NCBI RefSeq assembly: GCF_026241335.1
Contig: NZ_JAPHAV010000012.1
Span: 59,606-123,605 of the forward strand
Length of the DNA stretch: 64,000 bases
Direction of reading: 5' to 3'
Source: Ochrobactrum chromiisoli
Lineage (GTDB): Bacteria; Pseudomonadota; Alphaproteobacteria; Rhizobiales; Rhizobiaceae
The notes beneath the pieces are model-generated. The model saw only the letters and a program-made list of their open reading frames with translations, made no database searches and was not told the DNA's origin. The stretch's first letter is position 1. Each line of letters starts with the position of its first letter. Of this stretch, positions 1-8,932 are shown piece by piece. The position numbers were made by a program, and so were the translations under genes.

Positions 1-41
1 GCCACCCCTTCCCCTACTTCCACCCAGTGTGAGTAAACAGA

Positions 42-1970
42 ATGACGTATTTTCAACGAACACAAGACGGTTTGGCCTTGGAGCTGGCTCGGGCACACAT
101 CACTAGGCAAATTCGAAATCACGGCCTTCATCAATTTCTAGCAGGGCGAGTGTGCACTCTTGCTATCATTATCGATCACCAAGAAGATCTGGAATTCTAC
201 GAAAGAGCGCTTACTGAGATCAAACACTACTGTGCAGGCCCGCGCTCCCAAAAAATCATCACTATCGACGAAAAGCAGGCGCAACGCCAAAAACGGTTAA
301 AGCGACCAACCGAGGAATTTTCGTGGGCAAGGCAAACCGTCTTCTTGACGCATAATGAGTTATCATTGCCTGAACACGTATCGGCAACAGTAGACTACGT
401 TGTTACAGTTAAAACCGACGTATCGCTGTGCGAAGCTGTGACCCGGGATCTCAACCATGCTCGTATTGAGTTGTCGAAAATCGATGAGCTTCATACCGTT
501 TCCCTGTGCCGCATCGCGTCATTTATCACTCAAAATTGGACTGAGACGGAGATCAGAAAGAAACTCCATCAATTCACTTGCGTCACAAAAATTTCTCAAG
601 AATCCCGAGCAACAGATATTAATTTGGATAACCTAGTTGGATATGGATCGGCTGCTATCTGGGGTAAGCTTTTAGCCAGTGATCTTCACCTTTATCGTAC
701 CCGTCAGCTACCTTGGGCAGATATTGACCGGGGAATTCTTCTTAGTGGTCCGCCAGGTGTGGGAAAAACAATGTTTGCACGTGCACTGGCCAACACGTGT
801 AATCTTCCGTTGTACCCGCATTCACTTGCCCGTTGGCAATCGCAAGGCAGTCTGGATGATCTGCTGAAAGCTATGCGGTCTGCTTTCGAAGAAGCCAGCA
901 AAAACGCTCCAGCAATTCTTTTTCTAGACGAGATCGATAGCTTCGGCAATCGAGCTAATCTGTCGGGACATAATGCCAATTATGGGCGGCAAGTAATCAA
1001 TTCACTGCTCGAACAATTAGATGGCGTCGGCAACAGAGAAGGTGTCTTCGTTATTGCAGCCACAAATATGCCAGAGTTAATTGATCCTGCAATCACTCGC
1101 GCCGGACGCATCGAACATCATGTGTCGATCACACTACCCGAACCAGCTGAACGTGAAGGAATTCTTCGATTTCATCTTGGTCGTGACCTCGAAGGCGAGG
1201 ACATCTCTGACGTGGCGGAAAGTTTGACCGAGGCATCTGGAGCAGATATCGCAAAGTTTGTGCGTCAGGCTCGACATATCGCGCGACTGGAAAAGCGGCC
1301 TTTGGCGCTGTCCGATTTACTGAGATTAAAGCCAGCTACTACGCCCATTCAGCCCGACGACATCTACCGAATTGCTGTACATGAGGCGGGACATACCGTC
1401 GTCGCCCACGCCCTTTCTGATAGCCTCGGCATGATGCCGGTTTCGGTGATGATCAATCGCGAAGTCCAACGCGGAACTGCTCGTCTGGGCGGTGTCAGAA
1501 TGCGTGATACAGAGCCCAAGATTGTCAAATTGCGAGAAAATTACGAAGCAGAGATTTGTAGCTATCTAGGAGGCCTGGCGGCTGAACATGTCATTCTTGG
1601 AACTCATTCGGACGGTGGCGGAGGAGCAACAGGGTCAGATCTTTCTAAGGCGACCGAAATCGCAATCAGAATGGAAGTTTCGTTCGGACTGGGTGAAAAT
1701 CTGTCTTTTTGGGGACCCCACGAAGAGTGTGGAACTGCTTTGCTATTGAGACATCCGCAACTGCGAGCCGCTGTCGATAAGACTCTTCGATCTTGCTTCT
1801 CTAAGGCATCGGAAATCATTGAAGAAAAAACAAGTGCCATTCTGCTCATCGTGGACCAGTTGGAAAGAAACGGAGAGGTCGATGAGAAGGCCATTCTGGA
1901 ATCTTTAAATCACCCTATTGATGTTCGTGGGGAAAATGCTGGCTCAGTTACCAACCTGAAAGCCGGATAA
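42..1970 (+). CDS. Soluble FtsH-like AAA ATPase with M41 zinc-protease domain
   Basis: The 642-residue product joins an AAA module to a C-terminal M41-type metalloprotease. Seen: Walker A GPPGVGKT (residues 236-243), Walker B ILFLDEID (292-299), the zinc site HEAGH (447-451), and an Asp in SDLSKAT (about 533) where FtsH places its third zinc ligand; GGLAAEHVILG is also FtsH-like. No membrane segment is visible in the first 200 residues, unlike housekeeping FtsH, so a cytosolic ATP-dependent protease is inferred. The N-terminal ~200 residues match nothing I know and may recruit substrates. It lies in an accessory island and is not the cell's essential ftsH. The family call is secure; the biological target is unknown. 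Confidence 0.85.
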   Translation: MTYFQRTQDGLALELARAHITRQIRNHGLHQFLAGRVCTLAIIIDHQEDLEFYERALTEIKHYCAGPRSQKIITIDEKQAQRQKRLKRPTEEFSWARQTVFLTHNELSLPEHVSATVDYVVTVKTDVSLCEAVTRDLNHARIELSKIDELHTVSLCRIASFITQNWTETEIRKKLHQFTCVTKISQESRATDINLDNLVGYGSAAIWGKLLASDLHLYRTRQLPWADIDRGILLSGPPGVGKTMFARALANTCNLPLYPHSLARWQSQGSLDDLLKAMRSAFEEASKNAPAILFLDEIDSFGNRANLSGHNANYGRQVINSLLEQLDGVGNREGVFVIAATNMPELIDPAITRAGRIEHHVSITLPEPAEREGILRFHLGRDLEGEDISDVAESLTEASGADIAKFVRQARHIARLEKRPLALSDLLRLKPATTPIQPDDIYRIAVHEAGHTVVAHALSDSLGMMPVSVMINREVQRGTARLGGVRMRDTEPKIVKLRENYEAEICSYLGGLAAEHVILGTHSDGGGGATGSDLSKATEIAIRMEVSFGLGENLSFWGPHEECGTALLLRHPQLRAAVDKTLRSCFSKASEIIEEKTSAILLIVDQLERNGEVDEKAILESLNHPIDVRGENAGSVTNLKAG

Positions 1971-1995
1971 TAGATCTGGTGCTCATAGGGACTAG

Positions 1996-2115
1996 CAAAA
2001 AAAGAGGGCCGACGGAAAACCGTGGCCCTTTAAGTTTTGAAGGTCTTGAAACCTCCAGAGGGGAACAGCTGCGTCGCGCAATGGGAGGAGGCGCGAACCG
2101 CAGCTGGATGCGTTA
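1996..2115 (-). ncRNA. Candidate trans-acting small RNA with anti-Shine-Dalgarno loop
   Basis: Read on the minus strand, the region holds a strong hairpin (stem arms about 2067-2079 and 2091-2105, small bulge) whose loop displays CTCCTCCC, complementary to ribosome binding sites. About 60 nt downstream is a GC stem-loop followed by seven T residues, a textbook Rho-independent terminator. A TTGCGC element near 2148-2153 with an AT-rich hexamer 17 nt further could be the promoter. Size (~115 nt), exposed CU-rich loop and terminator resemble the Rhizobiales alpha-r14/MmgR type of sRNA. The family assignment is inference; the two hairpins are directly visible. Confidence 0.55.
2005..2029 (-). terminator. 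Rho-independent terminator of the candidate sRNA
   Basis: AGGGCC pairs with GGCCCT and the stem continues through CGG/CCG around an AAAA (+) / TTTT (-) loop. On the minus strand the stem is followed by a run of seven T. On the plus strand it could also end the upstream protease transcript, though the T run there is poor. Confidence 0.7.
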
Positions 2116-2293
2116 TGCCTAATTCCTATTCAGTTTGCACTTTTTTATTGCGCAAACCAGCTATGCGCATTTCGAATAGCCGTTTTCATTTCCCACTTTT
2201 GCAGAACCGATTATCATTGCAGAATAACTATCATTCCAGCGGCTGATTTGACGCTTAACGCTGAGCCAACGTTAACATCGAGGAGCGTGATAA

Positions 2294-2692
2294 TTACTGA
2301 TCGCGTTGGCCAGCGACTGCCACTTTAAGGCCCTCGGGCAGGTGCACATCAAACCACGAGATCATGTTTCGAATATTTTCACTTGCAGGATTCGAAGCCT
2401 CCGCGCCAATCAGTTCAGCACTCGCTTGAGCCATGGCAACGACAATGCGAGCGGTCTCCGGCACGTAATGCAAGTCATCCCCGGCGTCATGGCGCGCATT
2501 TATTATTTGATAGCGAATATTTTCCGGATAAGCGCACGCGCTCGTCAGGAAATCTTGAAGACTGACTTTTTGTCCGTTGATATCAACCGTAGCGTCTTTG
2601 TCGAGTGATGGATAACCCGTCGCTTCAATACGCTCGCAAGCTTCAATCGCCGCATTCATCATGCTTCTGATCTGGTTCCAATCGGTACGCAT
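2294..2692 (-). CDS. Hypothetical protein, 132 aa
   Basis: Small, mostly helical, acidic protein of unrecognised family. It contains no signal peptide or membrane segment. The start is supported by a GAGGGAG ribosome site about 8 nt upstream of the ATG. Residues 75-80 hold a YVPETARIVVAMAQA stretch that looks like an amphipathic helix. It stands alone between the sRNA candidate and a gene-free stretch. Confidence 0.6.
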   Translation of the reverse strand: MRTDWNQIRSMMNAAIEACERIEATGYPSLDKDATVDINGQKVSLQDFLTSACAYPENIRYQIINARHDAGDDLHYVPETARIVVAMAQASAELIGAEASNPASENIRNMISWFDVHLPEGLKVAVAGQRDQ

Positions 2693-3043
2693 GCGAACTC
2701 CCTCTTGATTGCGCGGATACTACGCATTTCACAATAACATGACTTCGTTGTCGATGTCAGAATTGAGGCCCCGAAGCGGTCGGGCCGGTGTCGGTGATCG
2801 CGTATGCAATAGCAGTCATGGGACTAAACCGTTATCTATGATCATTTCCGACACTCATAACGGTCGAAACGACGCCGTTTCAGTTTAGCCGAAAGCGGAC
2901 ATTCGGGTCAGCGTCGACGATATCGGCATCGCGCCATAAAAGGAGCCGTTCCTTACACCGCCGTTTTCGAGAGAGCCGAAAAGAATAAATGAAGGCAACC
3001 GATTTATGGTTTATATCCGTCGAAGATATTGATCGGAGGCGGG
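2693..3043. other. Gene-free stretch
   Basis: About 350 nt between divergent genes. Beyond the ribosome sites of the flanking genes I see no convincing ORF, RNA or mobile-element end. It presumably carries the two divergent promoters. Confidence 0.4.
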
Positions 3044-3898
3044 ATGGGTATAAGTGCAGGGTTACGGCAATTTGCTATGCGTCGCGTCATTCAAATGGCG
3101 TTAGTGAAACGAGGCGGGCCGAAAATACCCACCTCTGGTGACGAGGCTCGAGAGAACGACATTTATCTGCTCTACCTGCTCGACAGCGCGGGCGTGGCAA
3201 GATTCCTCGTATACGACCTCGTGGGTGATCAGGTGCACGGGAAGTGGTCGCTCGATGGCCAAAATTTCACTGAGAAACGATCCCTCGAGATTAGCGAACT
3301 GGCCGAATTTCAACCATGGATCCAGCACTACTATCGAGGCTGGACCTTTTACACTATCGGCCTCCCGAAGTTCCTCCTCTACCGTTGGACCTGTCGGCCC
3401 TGGATACAGGTAACATACGACCGATACATGCAGTCACGTTTCAATAAGCGCGAGTTGCCTCGTCAGGATCGAATGAAGGTGTTGCGCTACATCCTTGCAG
3501 AGACGGTCAAGGATCGAGCCTTCCAGACGCATCCCACCAGCTTACTGACCCACTTCTATACAGTTCGATGGGTCCATCGGTCTGATAAAGAAGAACTGAT
3601 GACCTACTACACGCTCCTTCTTGGCTCGATGAAAGAGGCGCAAGATCTCGAAGAGACGCAGCATCATGGTTACAAGCTGAGGCCGCAGGCGCTGAACACA
3701 ATTACAAGCTTCGACCTCGAAGAACAGCGTCACACAGACAACCAAAATACGCAAAACCGGATTTTCTGGCTGACCGTAGTTCTGATTGTCGTCGGTATAG
3801 TGCAAGCCGGAGCGGTGGCTTACGATACGTGGTGGAAGTCACCGGATACATTCACAGGGACCATCGGCGGACAAGCAATCGATCTGATACAGAAGTGA
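3044..3898 (+). CDS. Hypothetical membrane-anchored protein
   Basis: A ~284-residue protein of unknown family. A single hydrophobic segment near the C-terminus (IFWLTVVLIVVGIVQAGAVA) would anchor it, leaving a large N-terminal domain rich in Trp and Tyr and a short tail. I chose the ATG at 3044 because GGAGG lies just upstream; an in-frame TTG at 3029 and an ATG at 3077 are alternatives. No neighbour suggests a role; the topology is reminiscent of tail-anchored accessory or defence proteins, but that is only an impression. Confidence 0.6.
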   Translation: MGISAGLRQFAMRRVIQMALVKRGGPKIPTSGDEARENDIYLLYLLDSAGVARFLVYDLVGDQVHGKWSLDGQNFTEKRSLEISELAEFQPWIQHYYRGWTFYTIGLPKFLLYRWTCRPWIQVTYDRYMQSRFNKRELPRQDRMKVLRYILAETVKDRAFQTHPTSLLTHFYTVRWVHRSDKEELMTYYTLLLGSMKEAQDLEETQHHGYKLRPQALNTITSFDLEEQRHTDNQNTQNRIFWLTVVLIVVGIVQAGAVAYDTWWKSPDTFTGTIGGQAIDLIQK

Positions 3899-4247
3899 GC
3901 GGACGAGAACACAGATTTGTGAAATCAAAGGCGTTTAGGGGCCATGAAAGTTCTGAAGCCGCACCGGACTGATATCGAGATAGCCGCCTTTCGGTTCCCC
4001 ACGCCATTGCCGCTATTTTAACTCGATGTCGCCCGAGGTAGCAGAAACCGACCTCTCGATGGGCGCTTGCCTGTTCAACCCTCCCTTCGAAAAGCTGTCT
4101 TCGGTAAACGGGTCGAGGCTGGTCGCTAGGAAAGCGATCCTGCGACGCAGCTAGGAGTGAATTGCGCTGAGACATTTTGGGGGACACGGCGAGTCCTGCG
4201 GCAATGCAGAACCTTTTCGGCCCATAAAATTGGTAGGCCCATTGAGA
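3899..4247. other. Gene-free stretch between convergent genes
   Basis: About 350 nt downstream of two convergent hypothetical genes. Only short overlapping ORFs without ribosome sites occur; no clear terminator hairpin or repeat was recognised. Confidence 0.35.
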
Positions 4248-5123
4248 CTAGTTCGGACCTTTGCAAAGGATCCCAAAAAAGCTTGCCTTTTCATCGTAGA
4301 GGCCAAGGTCAAGGTTGTTGTAGTACCACCGGCGTTTCGGTTTCTTAGGGACGTTGTCCGCAGGATAGAGGCTGCGAACGTATTCCGGATCATCGAGCAT
4401 GGGATCGACCTTACGGAGTATCCTGGCATGTGCCTGTGCCGCTCGAACAACGGCCACGGGGTGGCTCGACATGGTTATTCCCAAATTATTAAAGCCGCCG
4501 ACGGACAACTGACCCGATAACGTGTTCGCCGCTTGCCGAGCGTCGTAGATTGACCAGAGACGCATCCTTTCCGACGTCATAGTGCCATCGTCTTTCCTTT
4601 CGAAAGCGTCGTGATCGAACAGCCCTATGATCTCAAATGTGTCACGCGTGACCGACGCGAACAGAACTTCATTCGTTCTGGCTGCATGGCCTTTGGCTTC
4701 CCTCGTCAGCCCGAGATGGAAATGGTGAAGTCCCATGACGTTGAGCAGAAAATCCTTGTCCGCCCAGCTTTCTTCCGGGCCTCTGCTCTCGGCAGTGGGT
4801 GTGTATCCTTCCTTGATCGCTCCAAGTGACAAGTATGGTGTAAGGTCTTCGCCATCCTCAACCGCCTTGATAAAGGCATCAAGGTTTGCTGTCAGTCCTA
4901 ACATCCTCGGATCGCTTGCAAGCCTTTCGCGTCCGCTGACCGTTCGCCGCGCCTGTCTGACATGCCGCAGCCGCCAAGCGATAAAGGTAATTAGCAGATC
5001 AGTCAGGTGCTTCCCCCAAAGTGTAGTGCGCGTGGCCTTGTCATTAGGGAAGCACGGGATCGACTTGATAAGACTTTCTCGAAAAACTTTGATACGGGGG
5101 CGGGCTTCAAAGGGTTTAGCCAT
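4248..5123 (-). CDS. Hypothetical protein, ~291 aa
   Basis: Unrecognised family. The central part (DFLLNVMGLHHFHLG) is His-rich and followed by a hydrophobic/acidic strand pattern (FEIIGLFDHDAF), which could be a compact enzyme core; this is speculation. There is no signal peptide or membrane segment. The ATG at 5123 is preferred; an in-frame TTG at 5138 would add five residues, and neither has a strong ribosome site. It is divergent from the DUF5677-like gene. Confidence 0.6.
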   Translation of the reverse strand: MAKPFEARPRIKVFRESLIKSIPCFPNDKATRTTLWGKHLTDLLITFIAWRLRHVRQARRTVSGRERLASDPRMLGLTANLDAFIKAVEDGEDLTPYLSLGAIKEGYTPTAESRGPEESWADKDFLLNVMGLHHFHLGLTREAKGHAARTNEVLFASVTRDTFEIIGLFDHDAFERKDDGTMTSERMRLWSIYDARQAANTLSGQLSVGGFNNLGITMSSHPVAVVRAAQAHARILRKVDPMLDDPEYVRSLYPADNVPKKPKRRWYYNNLDLGLYDEKASFFGILCKGPN

Positions 5124-5382
5124 AGAATGATCCGTCAAAAAGTGATTGCTCGGTTAGATGGATGTTCTAAGACTTGGTACCAAGGAATCTGAATGGTATC
5201 AAAGGCAGCTATCGCTTTCGGCTTCCTCAGAGCGGAAAAACCGCTTTCCACCAAGTCGAGCCTTTGCATGATGAATCGTTGACGTGGCAGGAGCGACCCC
5301 TTTCTCTTCGTTTAAATCGTTGCAATGCCTCGCTGGAACCTATTATTAGATTCACAGTAGGGTGCGAGAAGGTCCACAATCG

Positions 5383-6270
5383 ATGGAAGAGTTGGTCGAG
5401 ATCACAGCTAAATATCAGCCTGCCTATATCGAGCGCTGCTTCAGCTCAATAGCCGGATTGCATGAGTTTTCCGTCACTTTTTATCAGGATATCGGCGACC
5501 TTTACGACGCGCTGACGCGGTTGAAGAATGCGGATCGGAACCCGACTGGCTTCTCGATTGAGGACGCGCCCATTCTCGGCCTGCTCGTGCGCATATCGAA
5601 GCTAGTCAAGGAAGTGGTGAAGTACTACGAGCGCGATAATGCCGAGATCATCGGTGTTCTCGAACGGCCTATGATTGAGGCTTCGATCATCGCAACCTAT
5701 CTGATGCTCAATGGCCCCGATGCCATCACCGACTATCGGAAATGCTCCTACAAAGACCGCCTTCGTATTTTGCGTGATTTGGAAAACGGATCGCCATTCT
5801 TCGATACGAGAGCGGGTAAACGTCTTTTAGCCGCCGTACGCGAAAAAATGCGGTTCGAGGGCCTGACGAAAGACGACTTCGCGGCGCAAAAAAAGAATGG
5901 GTGGAAGCTACAGGGTAAAAATTTTCGGACAATATTCGCCGAGATCGAACATAATGACCTGTATGCTTCAACCTACGGTATGATGTCGGAATCGATCCAC
6001 GGTTCGTGGAATGAATCGATGGACTGGGGCTTGGTCCGCAATGACGACGGTACCTTTTCGGCATTCACTGACTACCATCCGGCGGACATCCGCTTCATGG
6101 CCCCAGTCCTAAATTTCACGATCCGTCCGTTTCGGATGTGGCTGGAGCGGATCGATGCCTACGATGATAATATCAAGGGGACGATGGACTGGGTCGAGCG
6201 CGTAAACACGCGCCTCTTTCGCACATTCGACGGTCTTTACGCCGGGGAGTATGACCCCAAACGAGGATAA
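5383..6270 (+). CDS. DUF5677-like protein
   Basis: A ~295-residue soluble helical protein. The segments MIEASIIATYLMLNG and MMSESIHGSWNESMDW resemble conserved blocks of the DUF5677 family, whose function is unknown and which often lies in accessory regions. The ATG at 5383 has a GAGAAGG ribosome site about 10 nt upstream; an in-frame GTG at 5362 is the alternative start. No catalytic motif can be named. Confidence 0.65.
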   Translation: MEELVEITAKYQPAYIERCFSSIAGLHEFSVTFYQDIGDLYDALTRLKNADRNPTGFSIEDAPILGLLVRISKLVKEVVKYYERDNAEIIGVLERPMIEASIIATYLMLNGPDAITDYRKCSYKDRLRILRDLENGSPFFDTRAGKRLLAAVREKMRFEGLTKDDFAAQKKNGWKLQGKNFRTIFAEIEHNDLYASTYGMMSESIHGSWNESMDWGLVRNDDGTFSAFTDYHPADIRFMAPVLNFTIRPFRMWLERIDAYDDNIKGTMDWVERVNTRLFRTFDGLYAGEYDPKRG

Positions 6271-6278
6271 GAGCGCGC

Positions 6279-6590
6279 CTAGCCGTCGCCGGCATCGTTC
6301 ACGTGAACGTCCGCTATCGCGCGCTCGCTGCCCGCAAGCTGTCCTTCCGTTTCCCACTCCTTCTCAGACATTGCATGTATGACCGCTTCCAAGGGCATCG
6401 AAATGCAACGCAAATGTCTGGAATGAAGGCGAAAGCCGACGTTCGTAAACATCTGCGTTCGGAAGCGGTTTTCTGCCAAATTGCGAAGCCATCCGACACT
6501 GGTATTCTCATTGAAGGTCGAACTCCCCTCATCCAGGATAAGGAAAGCAGAACGGTCATAGAGCGTTAAGCAGGCCGCCACCTTGCGCAT
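6279..6590 (-). CDS. Possible small hypothetical protein
   Basis: A 103-residue ORF converging on the DUF5677-like gene with 8 nt between stop codons. The composition is protein-like (acidic and aromatic residues spread evenly, ending in an EKEWETEGQLAGSE segment), but no family is recognised and only a weak AAGG lies upstream. It may be a fragment of a larger lost gene. Low confidence. Confidence 0.3.
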   Translation of the reverse strand: MRKVAACLTLYDRSAFLILDEGSSTFNENTSVGWLRNLAENRFRTQMFTNVGFRLHSRHLRCISMPLEAVIHAMSEKEWETEGQLAGSERAIADVHVNDAGDG

Positions 6591-6663
6591 TTCGGTTACT
6601 GCCTTTTAGACTTGATTCTCAATGATAAGAAAACTTGCGACTATTCCTGTGAGGAGGACATAA

Positions 6664-7167
6664 TTGGAAGCAGTGAAACGACTTAATGAAATCCAATATA
6701 TTGCATCGGTTGCGAGATTGTTTATCGAACAGGTTTGGAATCAGTGGCATCAGTCGCGAGGTCATACCGTGCCTGATCCCGCGTCACGATTTACTTGTGG
6801 TAGAACCAGCTTGTTTCTCCGGGATGCGCTGAGACACGAGGGACATCCTGCTGAATGGATGAGCGGAACGCCGTATGCCGGGGGTAGCGGTGGACCAGAT
6901 ACAGCTTGTGGCTTCTACTCCGGTACACGATGGGAAGGCCACGCCTGGGTTATTTCTGGAAAGACTATAGTTAATATCACGGCCGACCAATTTGGCTACG
7001 ACCCCGTCGTCATAACCACAATATCCGACGCACGCTATGTTGGCTCTACAGATTTGGCTGATCTCGCGGCGATCAAGGCACGTCGTGAGGCCGTAGATGC
7101 ACTCTGGCCCGACTGGCTCGTATTCCGCTCTGAACTGCCCCCCATTTCGACCGGACAGTCGGCATAA
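6664..7167 (+). CDS. Transglutaminase/papain-like cysteine-protease-fold protein, 3' end replaced by IS
   Basis: A 167-residue protein whose start is TTG, fixed by a GAGGAGG site 8 nt upstream. It carries a Cys-His-Asp order typical of transglutaminase-like proteases: TCGRTS (Cys about 45), GHAWV (His about 98) and NITADQFG (Asp about 107). The last residues, from ELPP onward, are encoded by what looks like the left end of the IS3-family remnant starting at 7131, so the native C-terminus is probably lost. The fold call is from motif order; substrate and activity are unknown. Confidence 0.6.
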   Translation: MEAVKRLNEIQYIASVARLFIEQVWNQWHQSRGHTVPDPASRFTCGRTSLFLRDALRHEGHPAEWMSGTPYAGGSGGPDTACGFYSGTRWEGHAWVISGKTIVNITADQFGYDPVVITTISDARYVGSTDLADLAAIKARREAVDALWPDWLVFRSELPPISTGQSA

Positions 7168-7203
7168 GCAGAAAGGCTCAAGCACAGGCTTGAGGACAGG
7201 CTT

Positions 7204-7593
7204 ATGTCTAACGAGTATCGACACGTTGAATTGCTGACGGGTGATGTTCGCCGCAGGCGGTGGACAACCGAGCAAAAGCTGACGATCATTGAACAGAGTT
7301 TTGAACCAGGCGAGACGGTATCGTCTACCGCTCGCCGCCATGGCGTTGCGCCCAATCTGCTTTACCGGTGGCGCAGGCTCTTGAGCGAGGGAGGTGCTGC
7401 AGCCGTGGATTCAGACGAGCCGGTTGTCGGCAATTCGGAAATGAAGAAATTGGAAGATCGCGTCCGCGAGCTGGAGCGCATGCTCGGCCGCAAGACGATG
7501 GAGGTCGAAATCCTCCGCGAAGCCCTTTCCAAAGCGGACTCAAAAAAACGGATATCGCGGCCGATCTTGTTGCCGAAGGACGGTTCCCGATGA
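7204..7593 (+). CDS. IS3-family (IS2 group) transposase OrfA
   Basis: The 129-residue product has an N-terminal helix-turn-helix (RRRWTTEQKLTIIEQSF through SSTARRHGVAPNLLYRWRR) and a C-terminal leucine-zipper segment (MKKLEDRVRELERMLGRK), as in IS2 OrfA DNA-binding subunits. A seven-A slippery run at 7542-7548 near its end is the expected site of programmed -1 frameshifting into orfB. The orfB partner is truncated, so this copy cannot make a full OrfAB transposase. Confidence 0.85.
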   Translation: MSNEYRHVELLTGDVRRRRWTTEQKLTIIEQSFEPGETVSSTARRHGVAPNLLYRWRRLLSEGGAAAVDSDEPVVGNSEMKKLEDRVRELERMLGRKTMEVEILREALSKADSKKRISRPILLPKDGSR

Positions 7594-7719
7594 AGGCTGT
7601 CGCCGAAACTTTGGGCGTCTCCCGTTCCAACCTCATCGAGCGGTTGAAAGGCAGATCAAAGCCGCGCGGGTCCTATCATAAGGCCGAGGATGCGGAGCTC
7701 CTGCCCGTCATTCGCAGGA
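7590..7719 (+). pseudogene. IS3-family transposase OrfB, N-terminal fragment
   Basis: In the frame entered by -1 slippage, the start MKAVAETLGVSRSNLIERLK is the IS2-group OrfB N-terminal helix-turn-helix. Similarity ends at about LLPVIRR; the catalytic DDE region is absent. The frame runs on to 7784 with unrelated residues. Confidence 0.75.
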
Positions 7720-7986
7720 AATTATCCGATTGGCATAAAAGCCGGGAAGCGGAGAAAGGGAAAATAAGCCCTCACGAGATATGACGCGCGCTATGTCCGA
7801 AAAATATATGATCAGTTGACGCCGTAGCTCGGGATCAGGCTTTGCACCCGGCTTGAACTCAGGAATTATTTCCCCCTATGCTCGCATGATAGTCAAAGGA
7901 AATCCGATTCACTCTAGAAGATCGTGCGCAATTCATTACGTTAACAGCGCCTTGAAAAGACTGACCATGCGCCAAAGGAGGAAGCG

Positions 7987-8349
7987 ATAAAAGCCCTGTC
8001 TATTGTCCGCCCTAGCGGACAGCGTATTGCATCAGGTGAGAAAACACTCGAAGTTCGCCGCTGGAGTCCGAATTTAACGCCATTCGAAGATTTGCTGATC
8101 GTCGAGAACGGGCGCTTTCTTCGTCAGGAACATGATGAAGATTACGACGGCATTCCTGTTGCAATTGTTAAGGTGAAAGCTGTTCGTCCGTTTACGCCTT
8201 CAGATATGGGAGCGGCTTGTGCTTCTTATTTTGAAGAAGGATGGTTGGCATGGGAACTGGCCAGTATGCGCCCAGTCCAGGCAACCGAGCGCGTTCTCGC
8301 AGCGCGTGGTATTTACAATGTTGATTGGCAGCCACCAGACAATTCTTAA
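7987..8349 (+). pseudogene. ASCH-domain protein with ATA in start position
   Basis: The frame reads IKALSIVRPSGQRIASGEKT, the conserved beginning of small ASCH-fold proteins (RNA- or nucleoside-binding, some of them nucleoside hydrolases), and continues in register for ~120 residues to 8349. A strong AGGAGG (7976-7981) sits 5 nt before codon 7987, but that codon is ATA. The next usable start in frame is TTG at 8092, which would remove the N-terminal third. Either the gene lost its ATG by a G-to-A change or it initiates weakly at ATA. The fold call is good; whether it is expressed is open. Confidence 0.6.
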
Positions 8350-8932
8350 CAGTTACAACGTGTTAGTTCCCTTTGAAGGGATAGAAAGCAACTACAGACG
8401 AAAATGTTGGCTCGACGATATAGCCGCATTATGAAGACCCAACCTTCGGCAAAAACGAACGCTTAAAGGGTGATTGAAAGCCATGGCCATCTAGCCTGGT
8501 AGTCTGCACATTTGCTGAGAAATTGATCCATTTGAAGGTTATTGGGATTAATGCGCAGAGTGCCAGTGCGCATGTCGTCGAACCCATCCGGAGCATAGAC
8601 TCCACCACTCTCAATGCCGATCCCAAACCGAGTGCAGGCGATCAGGTAGCGATCAATCCCGTCTTCAACTCGCGTGAGTGGCGGACAAGGGGAACCGAAT
8701 TTCTGCTGATACCAGAGATGAACACGAGCTTGGTTCCTGATTTCAACTTTATCTGCAAGATCGCCCAGCAATTCTCTAGCTTTTTGAATCTGAGCGTCTT
8801 CTGCTTCCCACGAGAGATCGTCGGCATCAAAGTAGAAAAGATCATAATCTTTGATGGCCCAATTTGGTTCATTGCCACTAATGAGGTTCCATAGGTAATC
8901 CCCCCGTTTTTAACGGGGCTCGTCAGTAGAAT

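Larger units (their letters stand above)
7131..7719 (+). mobile_element. Truncated IS3-family (IS2 group) element
   Basis: The left end TGAACTGCCCCC at 7131 matches the style of IS2-group termini and lies within the upstream cysteine-protease-like frame. It is followed by an intact orfA and the first ~45 codons of orfB. Homology to orfB stops after about 7719, where the DDE domain should follow, and no right end is seen. The element is therefore a non-autonomous remnant. Confidence 0.7.

Noticed and set aside
7720..7975. Possible minus-strand fragment reading PEFKPGAKPDPELRRQL
   Set aside because: Protein-like for ~50 codons but without start, bounded by a stop immediately upstream, and no family recognised.
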